Source of the DNA: Acidimicrobiia bacterium
GTDB taxonomy: Bacteria; Actinomycetota; Acidimicrobiia; Acidimicrobiales; SZUA-35
NCBI GenBank assembly: GCA_029863385.1
Contig: JAOTVU010000012.1
Coordinates: forward strand, 1-52,273
Reading direction: 5' to 3'
DNA: 52,273 nt
Below, in pieces: positions 8,178 to 16,115 of this stretch; position 1 is the first letter of the stretch, and every line of letters begins with the position of its first letter. A model generated the notes under the pieces. The model was not told the origin of the DNA. It saw only the letters and a list, made by a program, of their open reading frames with translations, and ran no database searches. The position numbers and the translations under genes are program-made.

Positions 8178-9290
8178 ATGGCAGAGGTTGACATCGGAAT
8201 GGGCAAATCGGGCCGCCGGGCCTACAGCCTCGACGACCTGGTGTTGTTGCCGGGCCGTCGGACCCGAGATGCGAACGGTATCGACTTGTCCTGGCAGATC
8301 GACGCCTACAAGCTGGATCTCCCGTTCATGGCCTCGGCCATGGACTCGGTCACCAGTCCGGCCACCGCAATCACGATGGGCCGCCTCGGCGGGATGGCCA
8401 TCCTCGATCTCGAGGGCATCTGGACCCGCCACGACAACGCCGACGAGCTCCTGGCCGAGCTGTCCCGCCTCGACGGGGCCGATGCGCTCAAGCGAATGCG
8501 TGAGCTGTACGGGGTGCCTATTCAACCCGAGCTGATCACCAAACGTATCGCGGAGATCCACGCCGGTGGCGTCCTGGCCGCCGGTGCCGTCTCGCCGCGC
8601 CATGTCGCCGGCATGGCCCCGCTGCTGCTCAAGGCCGAGCTCGATCTCCTGGTCATCCGGGGGACGGTCATCTCCGCCGAGCACATCACCGACGGGGAGT
8701 CGCTGAACCTGAAACGGTTTGTTCGTGAACTGGAGACCCCGGTCATCGTGGGCGGCTGCGCCGGCTACCAATCCGCGTTGCATCTGATGCGAACCGGCGC
8801 CGCCGGGGTTCTGGTCGGTGTCGACAGCGGATCGTCGGCCGCCGCCGGCGATGTGACCGGTGTCGGCTCGCGTATGGCCACCGCCATCGCCGATGTCAGG
8901 GCGGCCCGCATGCGTCACCTCGACGAGACCGGCGTGTACGTGCACGTCATCGCCGATGGCGGCATGCGCAGCGGCGGGCACATCGCCAGGGCCATGGCTT
9001 GCGGCGCCGACGGGGTGATCCTCGGCTCGGCGCTGGCGGCAGCCCACGAGGCCCCGGGGCGGGGTTGGCACTGGGGCACCACCGCCGTCCATCCCACGCT
9101 CCCGCAGGGCCACCGAATCCAGGTCGAACAGGTCGGCACACTCGAGGAACTCCTGATCGGGCCCGCCTCGTCGGCCGACGGCCGGCTCAACATCTTCGGC
9201 GCTCTTCGTCAGGCGATGGCCACCCTCGGCTTCGCCAACACCAAGGGCCTTCAGAAGGCCGAAGTGCTCGTTCGATCGGGCTGCCAGTGA
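8178..9290 (+). CDS. guaB3: GuaB3 family IMP dehydrogenase-related protein
   Basis: A 370-residue (beta/alpha)8-barrel protein that begins [21 protein letters not shown], the typical GuaB3 N terminus. It lacks the CBS domains of GuaB. Characteristic segments are [61 protein letters not shown] and [25 protein letters not shown]. The loop that carries the catalytic Cys in true IMP dehydrogenases reads [17 protein letters not shown], with no Cys. That matches what I recall of other actinobacterial GuaB3 proteins and leaves the reaction uncertain. The RBS GGAGG at 8168 supports ATG 8178. The stop overlaps the GTG of guaA by four bases, so the two are translationally coupled, consistent with a role in guanine nucleotide metabolism. 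Confidence 0.9.
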   Translation: MAEVDIGMGKSGRRAYSLDDLVLLPGRRTRDANGIDLSWQIDAYKLDLPFMASAMDSVTSPATAITMGRLGGMAILDLEGIWTRHDNADELLAELSRLDGADALKRMRELYGVPIQPELITKRIAEIHAGGVLAAGAVSPRHVAGMAPLLLKAELDLLVIRGTVISAEHITDGESLNLKRFVRELETPVIVGGCAGYQSALHLMRTGAAGVLVGVDSGSSAAAGDVTGVGSRMATAIADVRAARMRHLDETGVYVHVIADGGMRSGGHIARAMACGADGVILGSALAAAHEAPGRGWHWGTTAVHPTLPQGHRIQVEQVGTLEELLIGPASSADGRLNIFGALRQAMATLGFANTKGLQKAEVLVRSGCQ

Positions 9291-10858
9291 GCGCCGTGCA
9301 CGCAACCGCCGCCCCCACGCCCGACCAGGTCGTCTTCGTCGTCGACTTCGGAGCCCAGTACGCCCAGCTGATCGCCCGTCGAGTCCGGGAGTTGAACGTC
9401 TATTCCGAGATCGTGCCGCATACGATGACCGCGGCCGAGATGGCGGCTCGGGGTCCGGCGGCCATCATCCTGTCGGGCGGCCCGAAGAGTGTGCACGTCG
9501 ATGGTGCGCCGCTCCTCGACCCGGCGATCTACGATCTCGACATTCCCACCCTGGGCATCTGCTACGGTTCCCAGCTGATCGCCCACCAACTCGGTGGCCG
9601 TGTCGGCCGCAACGATCAGGGCGAATACGGGCGGACCACGCTGACCGTCGACGTGGATACCCCGTCGTCGCTGCTCGGACCCGATCCGGAGCCGAATCAA
9701 ACGGTGTGGATGAGCCACTTCGACGCCATCACCGATGTGCCCGAAGGGTTCGTCGCCTGCGCATCGACCCCCAACGCCGCCGTCGCCGTTCTGGAGAGTG
9801 ACAGCCGCCGGATGTGGGGCGTGCAGTATCACCCCGAGGTTCGTCACACCCCCGACGGGATGTCGCTGCTCGGGCGGTTCCTTCATGATCTCGCCGGTTG
9901 CGAACCGACGTGGACCATGGGCTCGATCATCGACCACTCGATCGAGGCGATCCGGGCCCAGGTCGGCGACGGTCGGGCGATCTGCGGTCTGTCGGGCGGC
10001 GTCGACTCCGCCGTTGCCGCTGCACTGGTTCACGCCGCCATCGGCCACCGCCTGACCTGTGTCTACGTCGACACCGGCTTGATGCGCAAGGGCGAGTCGG
10101 AGCAGGTGGTCGAGACCTTCCAGCGCCATCAGGGAATCGAGTTGATCCACGTTCGGGCTGGAGACCGGTTCCTCGAGCGGTTGGCCGGCGTGTCGGAGCC
10201 GGAGGCGAAACGTAAGACTATCGGCGAGGTCTTCATCCGGGTTTTCGAGGAGGCTTCGGGCGGTATCACCGACGCCGATTTCCTGGTACAGGGCACGCTC
10301 TACCCGGACGTCATCGAGTCGGGTACGGCTCAGGCAGCCAAGATCAAGAGCCACCACAATGTCGGCGGTCTTCCCGAAGACCTCGATTTCGAACTCGTGG
10401 AACCGCTACGAAACCTGTTCAAGGACGAGGTTCGGCAGGTCGGGACGAAGCTCGGCCTACCCGATGAGATCGTGTGGCGACAACCGTTCCCCGGTCCCGG
10501 CCTGGCCGTGCGTATCATTGGCGACATCACCGCCGAGAAGGTGTCGATTCTGCAGGAGGCCGACGCCATTGTGCGGGAGGAGATCGCCGAAGCCGGCCTG
10601 CAACGGGAAATCTGGCAGGCGTTCGCCGTTCTGGCCGACATCAAGACCGTCGGTGTGATGGGCGACGAACGAACCTACGCTCACCCGGTGATCATCCGCG
10701 CCGTCACCAGCGACGACGCCATGACCGCGGACTGGGCCCGCCTCCCCTACGACCTCCTCGAGCGGATGTCGAACCGCATCATCAACGAGGTCGACGGCAT
10801 CAACCGGGTCGCCTACGACATCACCTCGAAGCCACCCGGAACCATCGAATGGGAATGA
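9287..10858 (+). CDS. guaA: GMP synthase (glutamine-hydrolysing)
   Basis: A 523-residue two-domain enzyme that converts XMP, ATP and glutamine to GMP. The class I amidotransferase domain (18-205) has the nucleophile in LGICYGSQ (Cys92) and His182/Glu184 in QYHPEV. The ATP-pyrophosphatase domain (206-400) has the PP-loop SGGVDS (236-241) and the [10 protein letters not shown] motif. The dimerisation domain ends canonically in [17 protein letters not shown]. Length and all active-site residues are intact. The start GTG 9287 overlaps the guaB3 stop (GTGA). The last 21 bases of the gene, including the stop, are repeated 73 bases downstream (see repeat). Confidence 0.97.
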   Translation: MSAVHATAAPTPDQVVFVVDFGAQYAQLIARRVRELNVYSEIVPHTMTAAEMAARGPAAIILSGGPKSVHVDGAPLLDPAIYDLDIPTLGICYGSQLIAHQLGGRVGRNDQGEYGRTTLTVDVDTPSSLLGPDPEPNQTVWMSHFDAITDVPEGFVACASTPNAAVAVLESDSRRMWGVQYHPEVRHTPDGMSLLGRFLHDLAGCEPTWTMGSIIDHSIEAIRAQVGDGRAICGLSGGVDSAVAAALVHAAIGHRLTCVYVDTGLMRKGESEQVVETFQRHQGIELIHVRAGDRFLERLAGVSEPEAKRKTIGEVFIRVFEEASGGITDADFLVQGTLYPDVIESGTAQAAKIKSHHNVGGLPEDLDFELVEPLRNLFKDEVRQVGTKLGLPDEIVWRQPFPGPGLAVRIIGDITAEKVSILQEADAIVREEIAEAGLQREIWQAFAVLADIKTVGVMGDERTYAHPVIIRAVTSDDAMTADWARLPYDLLERMSNRIINEVDGINRVAYDITSKPPGTIEWE

Positions 10859-10931
10859 GATGGTTTCGGGGGACCCGAGTTCGCTTGCGAACTCGCTGAG
10901 CGAAGCGGCGGGAACCATCGAATGGGAATGA
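10838..10931 (+). repeat. Duplication of the guaA 3' end (21-bp direct repeats, 73 bp apart)
   Basis: The end of guaA, GGAACCATCGAATGGGAATG plus A, occurs at 10838-10858 and again at 10911-10931. The 52 bases between them hold a perfect 9-bp stem hairpin. The arrangement looks like an inserted palindromic element flanked by a long direct repeat, or a tandem duplication of the gene end. Confidence 0.85.
10876..10895 (+). terminator. Hairpin after guaA
   Basis: CGAGTTCGC-TT-GCGAACTCG forms nine perfect pairs, 18 bases after the guaA stop. No T-run follows, as is common in high-GC actinobacteria. It could also be part of the repeat element above. Confidence 0.5.
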
Positions 10932-10942
10932 CACCCACTGTT

Positions 10943-10984
10943 CTGTGCGCTCACGGCCCGGTATTCCGGGCGTGGGGCGCACAG
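10943..10984. repeat. 42-nt dispersed palindromic element, copy 1
   Basis: CTGTGCGC...GCGCACAG with inner arms CCCGG/CCGGG around TATT folds into an almost continuous hairpin. The same 42-nt layout occurs at 44634-44675 (33 of 42 positions identical by eye). It lies between convergent guaA and the DUF1996 gene. Confidence 0.75.
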
Positions 10985-11017
10985 TTGCGGTAAAACCCGA
11001 ACCTCGCGGCAGGCGAT

Positions 11018-11060
11018 GTTTCGCGAAGCGAAACTCGGGGTGAGCCGCCGTGCGGCTCAC
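11018..11060. terminator. Double hairpin between convergent genes
   Basis: GTTTCGC-GAA-GCGAAAC (11018-11034) is followed by GTGAGCCGC-CGT-GCGGCTCAC (11040-11060), the latter nine perfect pairs just after the DUF1996 gene stop. It probably acts as a bidirectional terminator for guaA and the opposing gene. Confidence 0.6.
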
Positions 11061-11063
11061 ACG

Positions 11064-12377
11064 TCAGCCGCCGGGGATGGGGATGTAGATCGGGCCCTCG
11101 TATTCCTCGAGCTTGGTGAGGCTGGCCAGCTGACGCGGTGTGCCTGTCTGCCCGTAGGTGCAGTTCCGCCGGGCTCGCAGGCAGTTGAAGGTCCACAGTT
11201 CGATGGTCTCGTCGTTCCAGGCCCCCCACCAGTCGGCGTGCAGCGATCCGCCGGGGGCTGCTCCCGGGGCGTCGAGCTTGTCGGATGACAGATGCCAGCC
11301 GTTCACCGAGTCGGTGCCTCGCCAGTAGATCAGGAACGAGATCTGGGGCAACCGCTGAGGATGCGAGGAGGGGCAGGGCTGATTCTCGTTGACGTAGGTG
11401 AGATGTGAGGTGTAATCCGGGGCGGGCTTCGACAGATTGACCCCGTCCCAGCAGTTCGGGAACTGCACGGACGCGTTGATGACGTCGCCTCCACAGTCGG
11501 GAATGCGGTTGGTCTCGTTGTACTTGTTCCCGCTGTCGCCGCACGACCAGTGCAACTCGCTGCGAGTCTCGAAGGAGTAGTGGAGGTCGTTGCCGCCGAT
11601 CATCTGCAGACCCTGGGGCATGGGGATGACGCTGTCGGGCGACTTCGTCTTGTAGTAGATGATGATCTGGTACGGCACGACGGCGTTGCCCTTGCCGTCC
11701 AGCAGTGCCGGCACCCAGTAGGCCGAGCGATTGAGCTCGTAGCCCTGGCAGGTGCCGCCGCCCGAGTTGATCAGGACGTTCTCGGTGGTGGCGGCGTTGG
11801 TCTCGGTGTTGCCGAAGAACATGTGGAAGTGGGACTTCCCCGGTTGGCCGGGGTAGATGATCGGATCGTCGTAGTTGAAGTGCGAGTACTCGCAGGCAAG
11901 TCGGAATTGGCCCTCCGGGGAGCTGCCGTTGTCGGGGCGGGGCGCCGGTTCGGTCAGCGCCTCGACGCTCAACCGGTCGGACGGAACCGACGCGTAGCGG
12001 GTGAACTTGTCCTGGTCGTTACGCATCGACTCGTAGTCGCCGTCCCGGGGAGCGGGCTGGATCGACGCCGTGGTCGATGACGCAGCGTTGGCTGAGCCGA
12101 ATCCGGACACGTCGATGGTTCCCGAGCCGTCGGCGGAATCCTCATTTGTCGCTGCCGACGCCGGGTCGGCGGCAGGGACCGTGGACGAACCGAACGCCTG
12201 CAGTGCTCGTTCGTTATCGAGGTCGATCGCCCGTGTTTCCGTTTCGGAGTTCCCCGCGGTCGTGTCGATCACGTCGTCGCCGCCGGTCAGCAGCTCGAGG
12301 CCCGTGATCGCCAAGAACGCCAGGACGAGTGTGGCTCCCGCCACGGTGAGTCGCGTCGACCAACCTTTGGCTGACAT
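11064..12377 (-). CDS. Secreted DUF1996-domain protein
   Basis: A 437-residue protein with one N-terminal hydrophobic segment (residues about 9-30, LTVAGATLVLAFLAITGLELLTG), so exported or membrane-anchored. A low-complexity Ser/Ala/Thr/Asp linker runs to about residue 120. Residues 150-410 match DUF1996: FRLACEYSHFNYDDPIIYPGQPGKSHFHMFFGNT, NRSAYWVPALLDG, IIYYKTKSPDSV, then SVQFPNCWDGVNL, SHLTY and PQRLPQISFLIYW. Conserved His, Asp and Cys residues suggest an extracellular metal-dependent or carbohydrate-related enzyme, but the family's activity is not established. ATG 12377 is the natural start ahead of the anchor. It converges with guaA; the DUF368 gene ends 32 bases behind its start, so the two could be one transcript. 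Confidence 0.85.
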   Translation of the reverse strand: MSAKGWSTRLTVAGATLVLAFLAITGLELLTGGDDVIDTTAGNSETETRAIDLDNERALQAFGSSTVPAADPASAATNEDSADGSGTIDVSGFGSANAASSTTASIQPAPRDGDYESMRNDQDKFTRYASVPSDRLSVEALTEPAPRPDNGSSPEGQFRLACEYSHFNYDDPIIYPGQPGKSHFHMFFGNTETNAATTENVLINSGGGTCQGYELNRSAYWVPALLDGKGNAVVPYQIIIYYKTKSPDSVIPMPQGLQMIGGNDLHYSFETRSELHWSCGDSGNKYNETNRIPDCGGDVINASVQFPNCWDGVNLSKPAPDYTSHLTYVNENQPCPSSHPQRLPQISFLIYWRGTDSVNGWHLSSDKLDAPGAAPGGSLHADWWGAWNDETIELWTFNCLRARRNCTYGQTGTPRQLASLTKLEEYEGPIYIPIPGG

Positions 12378-12409
12378 GCAACGACAAGACTAACACCGGC
12401 GCAAGCGGG

Positions 12410-13348
12410 TTAGGCGGTCGCCTCAGCCGTCTCGGCCAATGGGTGGTCGATCGTCGGCGTGAGTCGGCCGATGGCCGCCACGATGACAAATGCGGCGACG
12501 GCGAGAACCGTCGGCCACAGCCAGTTTTCGGTGGTCGGGAGGTCGAGGGTGGTACCCGAGATCGACTCGCCGGCTTCCTCGCTGATGATGCCGACCCCGT
12601 TGGGCCAGGGCCACAGCACCCGGATCGAACCGACCATCAAACCGATCAGCGCGCCCAGCACCGGATCGTGGTGACGATCCAGCAAGTAGCCGAGGGCGCT
12701 CGCGAACAGGGCAAGTCCGAGGGTTGCACCGAGCGCGAACACCGCGATCACCAGGACATCCCGATCGTGGACCGCGCCGAGCACCGCAGCGTACATGCCC
12801 ATCATCAGGAGGAGGAACGAGCCACTGATCCCGGGCAGGATCATGGCACAGATGGCGACGGCGCCGGCCCCGAAATAAGCGAGTAACGATGGTTCGGCGA
12901 CAGGGCCCGACTGGAAGCCCAAAAGGACGAAGGTCGCAACGGCCACGAGGACCATGGCACTCACGTCGGCGACCGTCGTGGTGTGCAGGAGACGCCACGC
13001 GACGACCACCGAACCGAGCACGAGGCCGAGGAACAGGCCGGCCATCTCCTCGGGACGATCCTGCAGCAGCCGCTCGATCACGGCCGCGAGCGCCAGAAGG
13101 GCCAGGCCGATGCCGGTCAGAAGAGGAAGCAGGAACGACCACTCGACAGAGCGCAAATGGGCAACGAACCCGGCGCCATCGAGGCGAACCAGCGAGCCGA
13201 GGGCCCGGGCCCCTCGGCGGACGTTGTCGAGCAGCTGCTCGTAGATACCGAAGACGAGGGCCACCGTGCCACCCGACACGCCGGGAACAATGTCGGCCGC
13301 CCCCATGCAGAAGCCGCGGACAGCGGTCAGAGCCAGCTTGGAGATCAC
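12410..13348 (-). CDS. DUF368 polyprenyl-phosphate transporter (PopT-like)
   Basis: A 312-residue integral membrane protein with about eight to ten hydrophobic helices and the two inverted half-repeats typical of DUF368: VPGVSGGTVALVFGIYE (from residue 21) and LPGISGSFLLLMMGMY (from residue 171). DUF368/PopT proteins have been reported to return undecaprenyl phosphate across the membrane for reuse in wall and polysaccharide synthesis (established for some family members). That role would fit the cell-envelope genes in this window but is inferred here. The start ATG 13348 leads directly into the first amphipathic helix. A strong hairpin lies 46-94 bases upstream of the start (13394-13442). Confidence 0.88.
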   Translation of the reverse strand: MISKLALTAVRGFCMGAADIVPGVSGGTVALVFGIYEQLLDNVRRGARALGSLVRLDGAGFVAHLRSVEWSFLLPLLTGIGLALLALAAVIERLLQDRPEEMAGLFLGLVLGSVVVAWRLLHTTTVADVSAMVLVAVATFVLLGFQSGPVAEPSLLAYFGAGAVAICAMILPGISGSFLLLMMGMYAAVLGAVHDRDVLVIAVFALGATLGLALFASALGYLLDRHHDPVLGALIGLMVGSIRVLWPWPNGVGIISEEAGESISGTTLDLPTTENWLWPTVLAVAAFVIVAAIGRLTPTIDHPLAETAEATA

Positions 13349-13393
13349 GGTCGCAGCCTAACCTCCCCGGTGGCCGGCACGGACGCACCCGGC

Positions 13394-13442
13394 GACGGGC
13401 CTCGGAAAGCAATCTTCCCCTATCTTGCTCCCGAGGCCCGTC
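13394..13442. promoter_or_regulatory. Long perfect hairpin upstream of the DUF368 gene
   Basis: GACGGGCCTCGG (13394-13405) pairs perfectly with CCGAGGCCCGTC (13431-13442). Inside the loop AGCAA can pair with TTGCT. It sits in the 5' region of the minus-strand DUF368 gene, so it may be a terminator of the upstream gene or a 5'-UTR attenuator. Confidence 0.55.
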
Positions 13443-13457
13443 TCCGGTTTGCGTTCC

Positions 13458-13513
13458 GGGTGCGAACGCCCTAGCGGAGGTCCGCACCCTGAGTGCCGGC
13501 GAACCGACACTCA
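13458..13513. terminator. Two hairpins downstream of the acyltransferase gene
   Basis: GGGTGCG (13458-13464) pairs with CGCACCC (13483-13489). Next to it TGAGTG-c-CGG-cgaa-CCG-a-CACTCA forms a second hairpin (13490-13513). They lie 110-170 bases beyond the acyltransferase stop on the minus strand. The rest of the 13349-13624 gap shows nothing else recognisable. Confidence 0.45.
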
Positions 13514-13624
13514 ACCGGTACAGGCGCGTTGGACAGCCCGACCATCACACGGATTCCTTCTCGGGGAGGGCGGACTCGCATCCGGAGTGCGGGCGGCCTG
13601 CTTCCAACCGGAGGGATGTCGACG

Positions 13625-15058
13625 TCAGCCGGTGGCGGCCGGACGATCGAGGTGGCCCGGGTCCGGTTTCCCGGTCGTATCGTCAGCCCCGGCAGACGAC
13701 GCGGTGTCGGCCCGCCGGCCGGGACGAAGATCGATCTCCCGATCGCCGAGCTGCCAAAGACGCCGGCCGAGCGGCTCGTTCCCGCTTCGATTGCCGCCGG
13801 CGTTCGTGCCGGCGGTCCGGGATCGCCGCCGGGTCGGAATCGGGAGACGGTCGAGCGACACGTCGTCCCATCGGACCCACTTCCCCCGCTGCGGCTGGGG
13901 ACTCGGCAGCAGGATGGCGTCCGGTTGGTACCAGCGCGACGCCAGCGAGGCCAGTGCCATTTGAGCGGGAATCTCGATCGAACGGTAGGTGGTGGTGGCG
14001 GCGGCCAGCGTCAACGCGATCACCACGACGTAGACGACCGGGCCCTGCCAGTCGAAGGGATGGGCTCCGGCGAGGCCGTAGGCGAACGGGATGTGCCACA
14101 GGTACAGGCTGAACGTGCGGGAGCCGAGTCGATGCCACCACGCGTTGGTCAGCGTCGTATGAAGCCAGCCGGGCAGGCCGGATATCGCCTCCGCCGAAAG
14201 GATCGTGCCGGCGAACACGGCGGCCAGCGCCATGCGGAGCCCCACATCGACCGCCGGTGGTCCGAGCGACGGCAACACCAGTAACAGCGCCAGGCCGACG
14301 ACGGCCGGGGTCACCAGCCGTGTTGTCGGACGACGGTGAAGGTTGGCCAGTGGGAGCGTGGCGATCGCCACGCCGACGAGGAGGGCGTCGAGCGAAGTCC
14401 AGACGGCGACTGCTCCCGATAACGACGGGTCGGGAGGGTTGAGCCACGCTCCGGATCCCGGCGACACTGCTTCAGCGCCGATCGTTCCCAGGAACACCAT
14501 CCGCACGGTCATCATCGCTCCGGCGAAGCCGAACAGCAGCAGAGCTCGCTTCCGGGGGCAGATCCGTTGCCGTCCGGCGGTCAGGAGCCACGGAGCGACC
14601 ACAGCCGCCTGTGCCACCAGGGCCACGGCCCACAGGTGATCGATGGCGGCGAACGATGCGCCGCTCACGAACGGGACGACGTTGGCGGTGAACGTCACCG
14701 CTCCGATCAGAGCGAGCGTCTGCCCGTCGGCGAGCCCCCCGGTCACCAAGCCGTACACGGTGAGTAGTGCGGTCATCAGCACGACCGTGGGGATCGCCCG
14801 TGCTGCGAGGCCGAGCACCATCGGAACCCGCCAGTCGGTGTCGGAACTGCAACGGTGCACCACCCTGGCCAGCCGGAATCCGACCACGACGAGAAGGAGT
14901 TGGATGCTGGTGTCGACGTCGAGTCCGGGAAGGCCGAGGCCTGCGGACACGGCGATGGCGCACGTGATGCCCAAGAGGGCCTGAACCCGATTCGGGGGGA
15001 TCGGCTTGGATTCGTTCGTCGACGGTTGGTCGGCTTCTTCGAGCACGTTTGGTTCCAA
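13625..15058 (-). CDS. Acyltransferase-3 (OafA-like) membrane protein
   Basis: A 477-residue protein with about ten transmembrane helices between residues 30 and 365. The family signature near the end of the membrane part is clear: LGSRTFSLYLWHIPFAYGL, followed by the YRSIEIPAQ motif that ends acyltransferase-3 domains. These enzymes transfer acyl groups to sugars or lipids at the membrane, for example O-acetylation of glycans. The first half is less typical than the second. After residue 375 the tail is polar, Arg/Gly-rich and low complexity, with no SGNH domain. ATG 15058 starts a short cytoplasmic leader before the first helix. It is divergent from the two-component system across 371 bases. 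Confidence 0.78.
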   Translation of the reverse strand: MEPNVLEEADQPSTNESKPIPPNRVQALLGITCAIAVSAGLGLPGLDVDTSIQLLLVVVGFRLARVVHRCSSDTDWRVPMVLGLAARAIPTVVLMTALLTVYGLVTGGLADGQTLALIGAVTFTANVVPFVSGASFAAIDHLWAVALVAQAAVVAPWLLTAGRQRICPRKRALLLFGFAGAMMTVRMVFLGTIGAEAVSPGSGAWLNPPDPSLSGAVAVWTSLDALLVGVAIATLPLANLHRRPTTRLVTPAVVGLALLLVLPSLGPPAVDVGLRMALAAVFAGTILSAEAISGLPGWLHTTLTNAWWHRLGSRTFSLYLWHIPFAYGLAGAHPFDWQGPVVYVVVIALTLAAATTTYRSIEIPAQMALASLASRWYQPDAILLPSPQPQRGKWVRWDDVSLDRLPIPTRRRSRTAGTNAGGNRSGNEPLGRRLWQLGDREIDLRPGRRADTASSAGADDTTGKPDPGHLDRPAATG

Positions 15059-15108
15059 TCTTGACCGCTGGCACAGGGCCCGCCGCGACGTCTGTGGTCA
15101 CAATTCGC

Positions 15109-15143
15109 GCTGGTTGCTGGTTGCTGGTTACCGCTTGCTGGTT
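15109..15143. repeat. Heptad GCTGGTT direct repeats in a divergent promoter region
   Basis: GCTGGTT occurs at 15109, 15116, 15123 and 15137, all in the same 7-base register; the unit at 15130 (ACCGCTT) is degenerate. It lies in the 371-base gap 15059-15429 between the acyltransferase and the response regulator. I see no gene in that gap. Confidence 0.6.
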
Positions 15144-15429
15144 CCGGTGGTGTTACGCCCGTTGGCGTTTGTTCCTGGGTGGGAAACGATGTTATCCCCA
15201 GGCCCGAAGTCGTTTGAGACCAAACATCATCTGCGGATGTATCCGTGCCGGGCCATCGAAACCAGTGATAGCGTGTTGATGCTTCATCATTCAACAGGAT
15301 GGTCGACGGACGCCGGGACGCCTTCGAGTCGGCGACGTGGCAGCGGGCGGTGATGTGGCCGCGGTTCTTGAGCAAGCGATCAGGTTGTCTGGGACAATGG
15401 GGGACCGACAATTCGGCGTGAGGAGGACC

Positions 15430-16110
15430 GTGGCCAAACTGCTCTTGATCGAAGACGACGTGAAGATCGCTGCCGCCGTGCGCCGCGGGTTGGAGGCGGA
15501 GCGGTTCTCCGTCGAGACGGCGCTGAACGGCACCGACGGTTTGTGGCGGGCGATGGAGGGAACCTACGATGCGCTGATCATCGACCTGATGCTGCCGGGG
15601 ATCAACGGGTTCAGGATCTGTCGTGATCTCCGAGAGGCCGGCGACTGGACGCCGATCCTCGTACTCACGGCCAAGGACGGTGAGTTCGACCAGACCGAGG
15701 CCCTCGACACCGGCGCCGACGACTTCCTGACCAAGCCGTTCTCGTTTCCGGTACTCGTCGCCCGTATTCGGGCGCTGCTCCGCCGCTCGGCGATATCCGC
15801 CGAGCCGCCGCTCATGGCCGGGGACCTCCGCCTCGACAGCGAGCAACGAAGGGTGTGGCGGGGCACCGACGAGATCGAGTTGACGGCCCGCCAGTTCGAC
15901 GTGTTGGAGTTCCTCTTCCGCCGGGCCGGCCGGGTGCTCAGCAAGAAGGAGATCATGGACGGTGTCTGGGACTACGACTTCGTCGGGGACCCGAACATCG
16001 TGGAGGTCTACATCAGGCGGCTCCGGACCCGCATCGACGTCCCCTACGGACGACACGCCATCGAGACGGTGCGTGGTGTCGGCTACCGGTTGGACGTCGG
16101 CGGCGGTTGA
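15430..16110 (+). CDS. OmpR/PhoB-family response regulator
   Basis: A 226-residue two-domain regulator. The receiver domain (1-115) has the acidic pair Glu8/Asp9/Asp10, phospho-acceptor Asp52 (ALIIDLMLPG), the switch Thr80 (LVLTAKD) and Lys102 (FLTKPF). The C-terminal winged helix (about 125-222) shows LTARQFDVLEFLFRRAGRVLSKKEI and NIVEVYIRRLRTRI ... IETVRGVGYRL, so it binds DNA, usually as tandem dimers on direct repeats. The start is GTG 15430 with GAGGAGG upstream; a longer frame from 15337 is possible but unlikely. The kinase gene follows within a few bases, forming one two-component operon. The heptad repeats upstream (15109-15143) are a candidate autoregulatory site. Confidence 0.93.
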   Translation: MAKLLLIEDDVKIAAAVRRGLEAERFSVETALNGTDGLWRAMEGTYDALIIDLMLPGINGFRICRDLREAGDWTPILVLTAKDGEFDQTEALDTGADDFLTKPFSFPVLVARIRALLRRSAISAEPPLMAGDLRLDSEQRRVWRGTDEIELTARQFDVLEFLFRRAGRVLSKKEIMDGVWDYDFVGDPNIVEVYIRRLRTRIDVPYGRHAIETVRGVGYRLDVGGG

Positions 16111-16115
16111 TCGGC

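Noticed and set aside
7869..9305. 478-codon minus-strand frame over guaB3
   Set aside because: The opposite strand encodes GuaB3 with clear motifs; this frame shows none and overlaps the L,D-transpeptidase start.
10943..10984. tRNA or small structured RNA gene
   Set aside because: The single long hairpin lacks a cloverleaf; it is better explained as a palindromic repeat or terminator.
10821..11060. 79-codon minus-strand frame after guaA
   Set aside because: Its sequence is just the translated palindromes and the duplicated guaA tail, with no start signal.
15109..15143. DnaA-box cluster or replication origin
   Set aside because: GCTGGTT units do not match DnaA boxes, and no dnaA, dnaN or AT-rich unwinding region is present.
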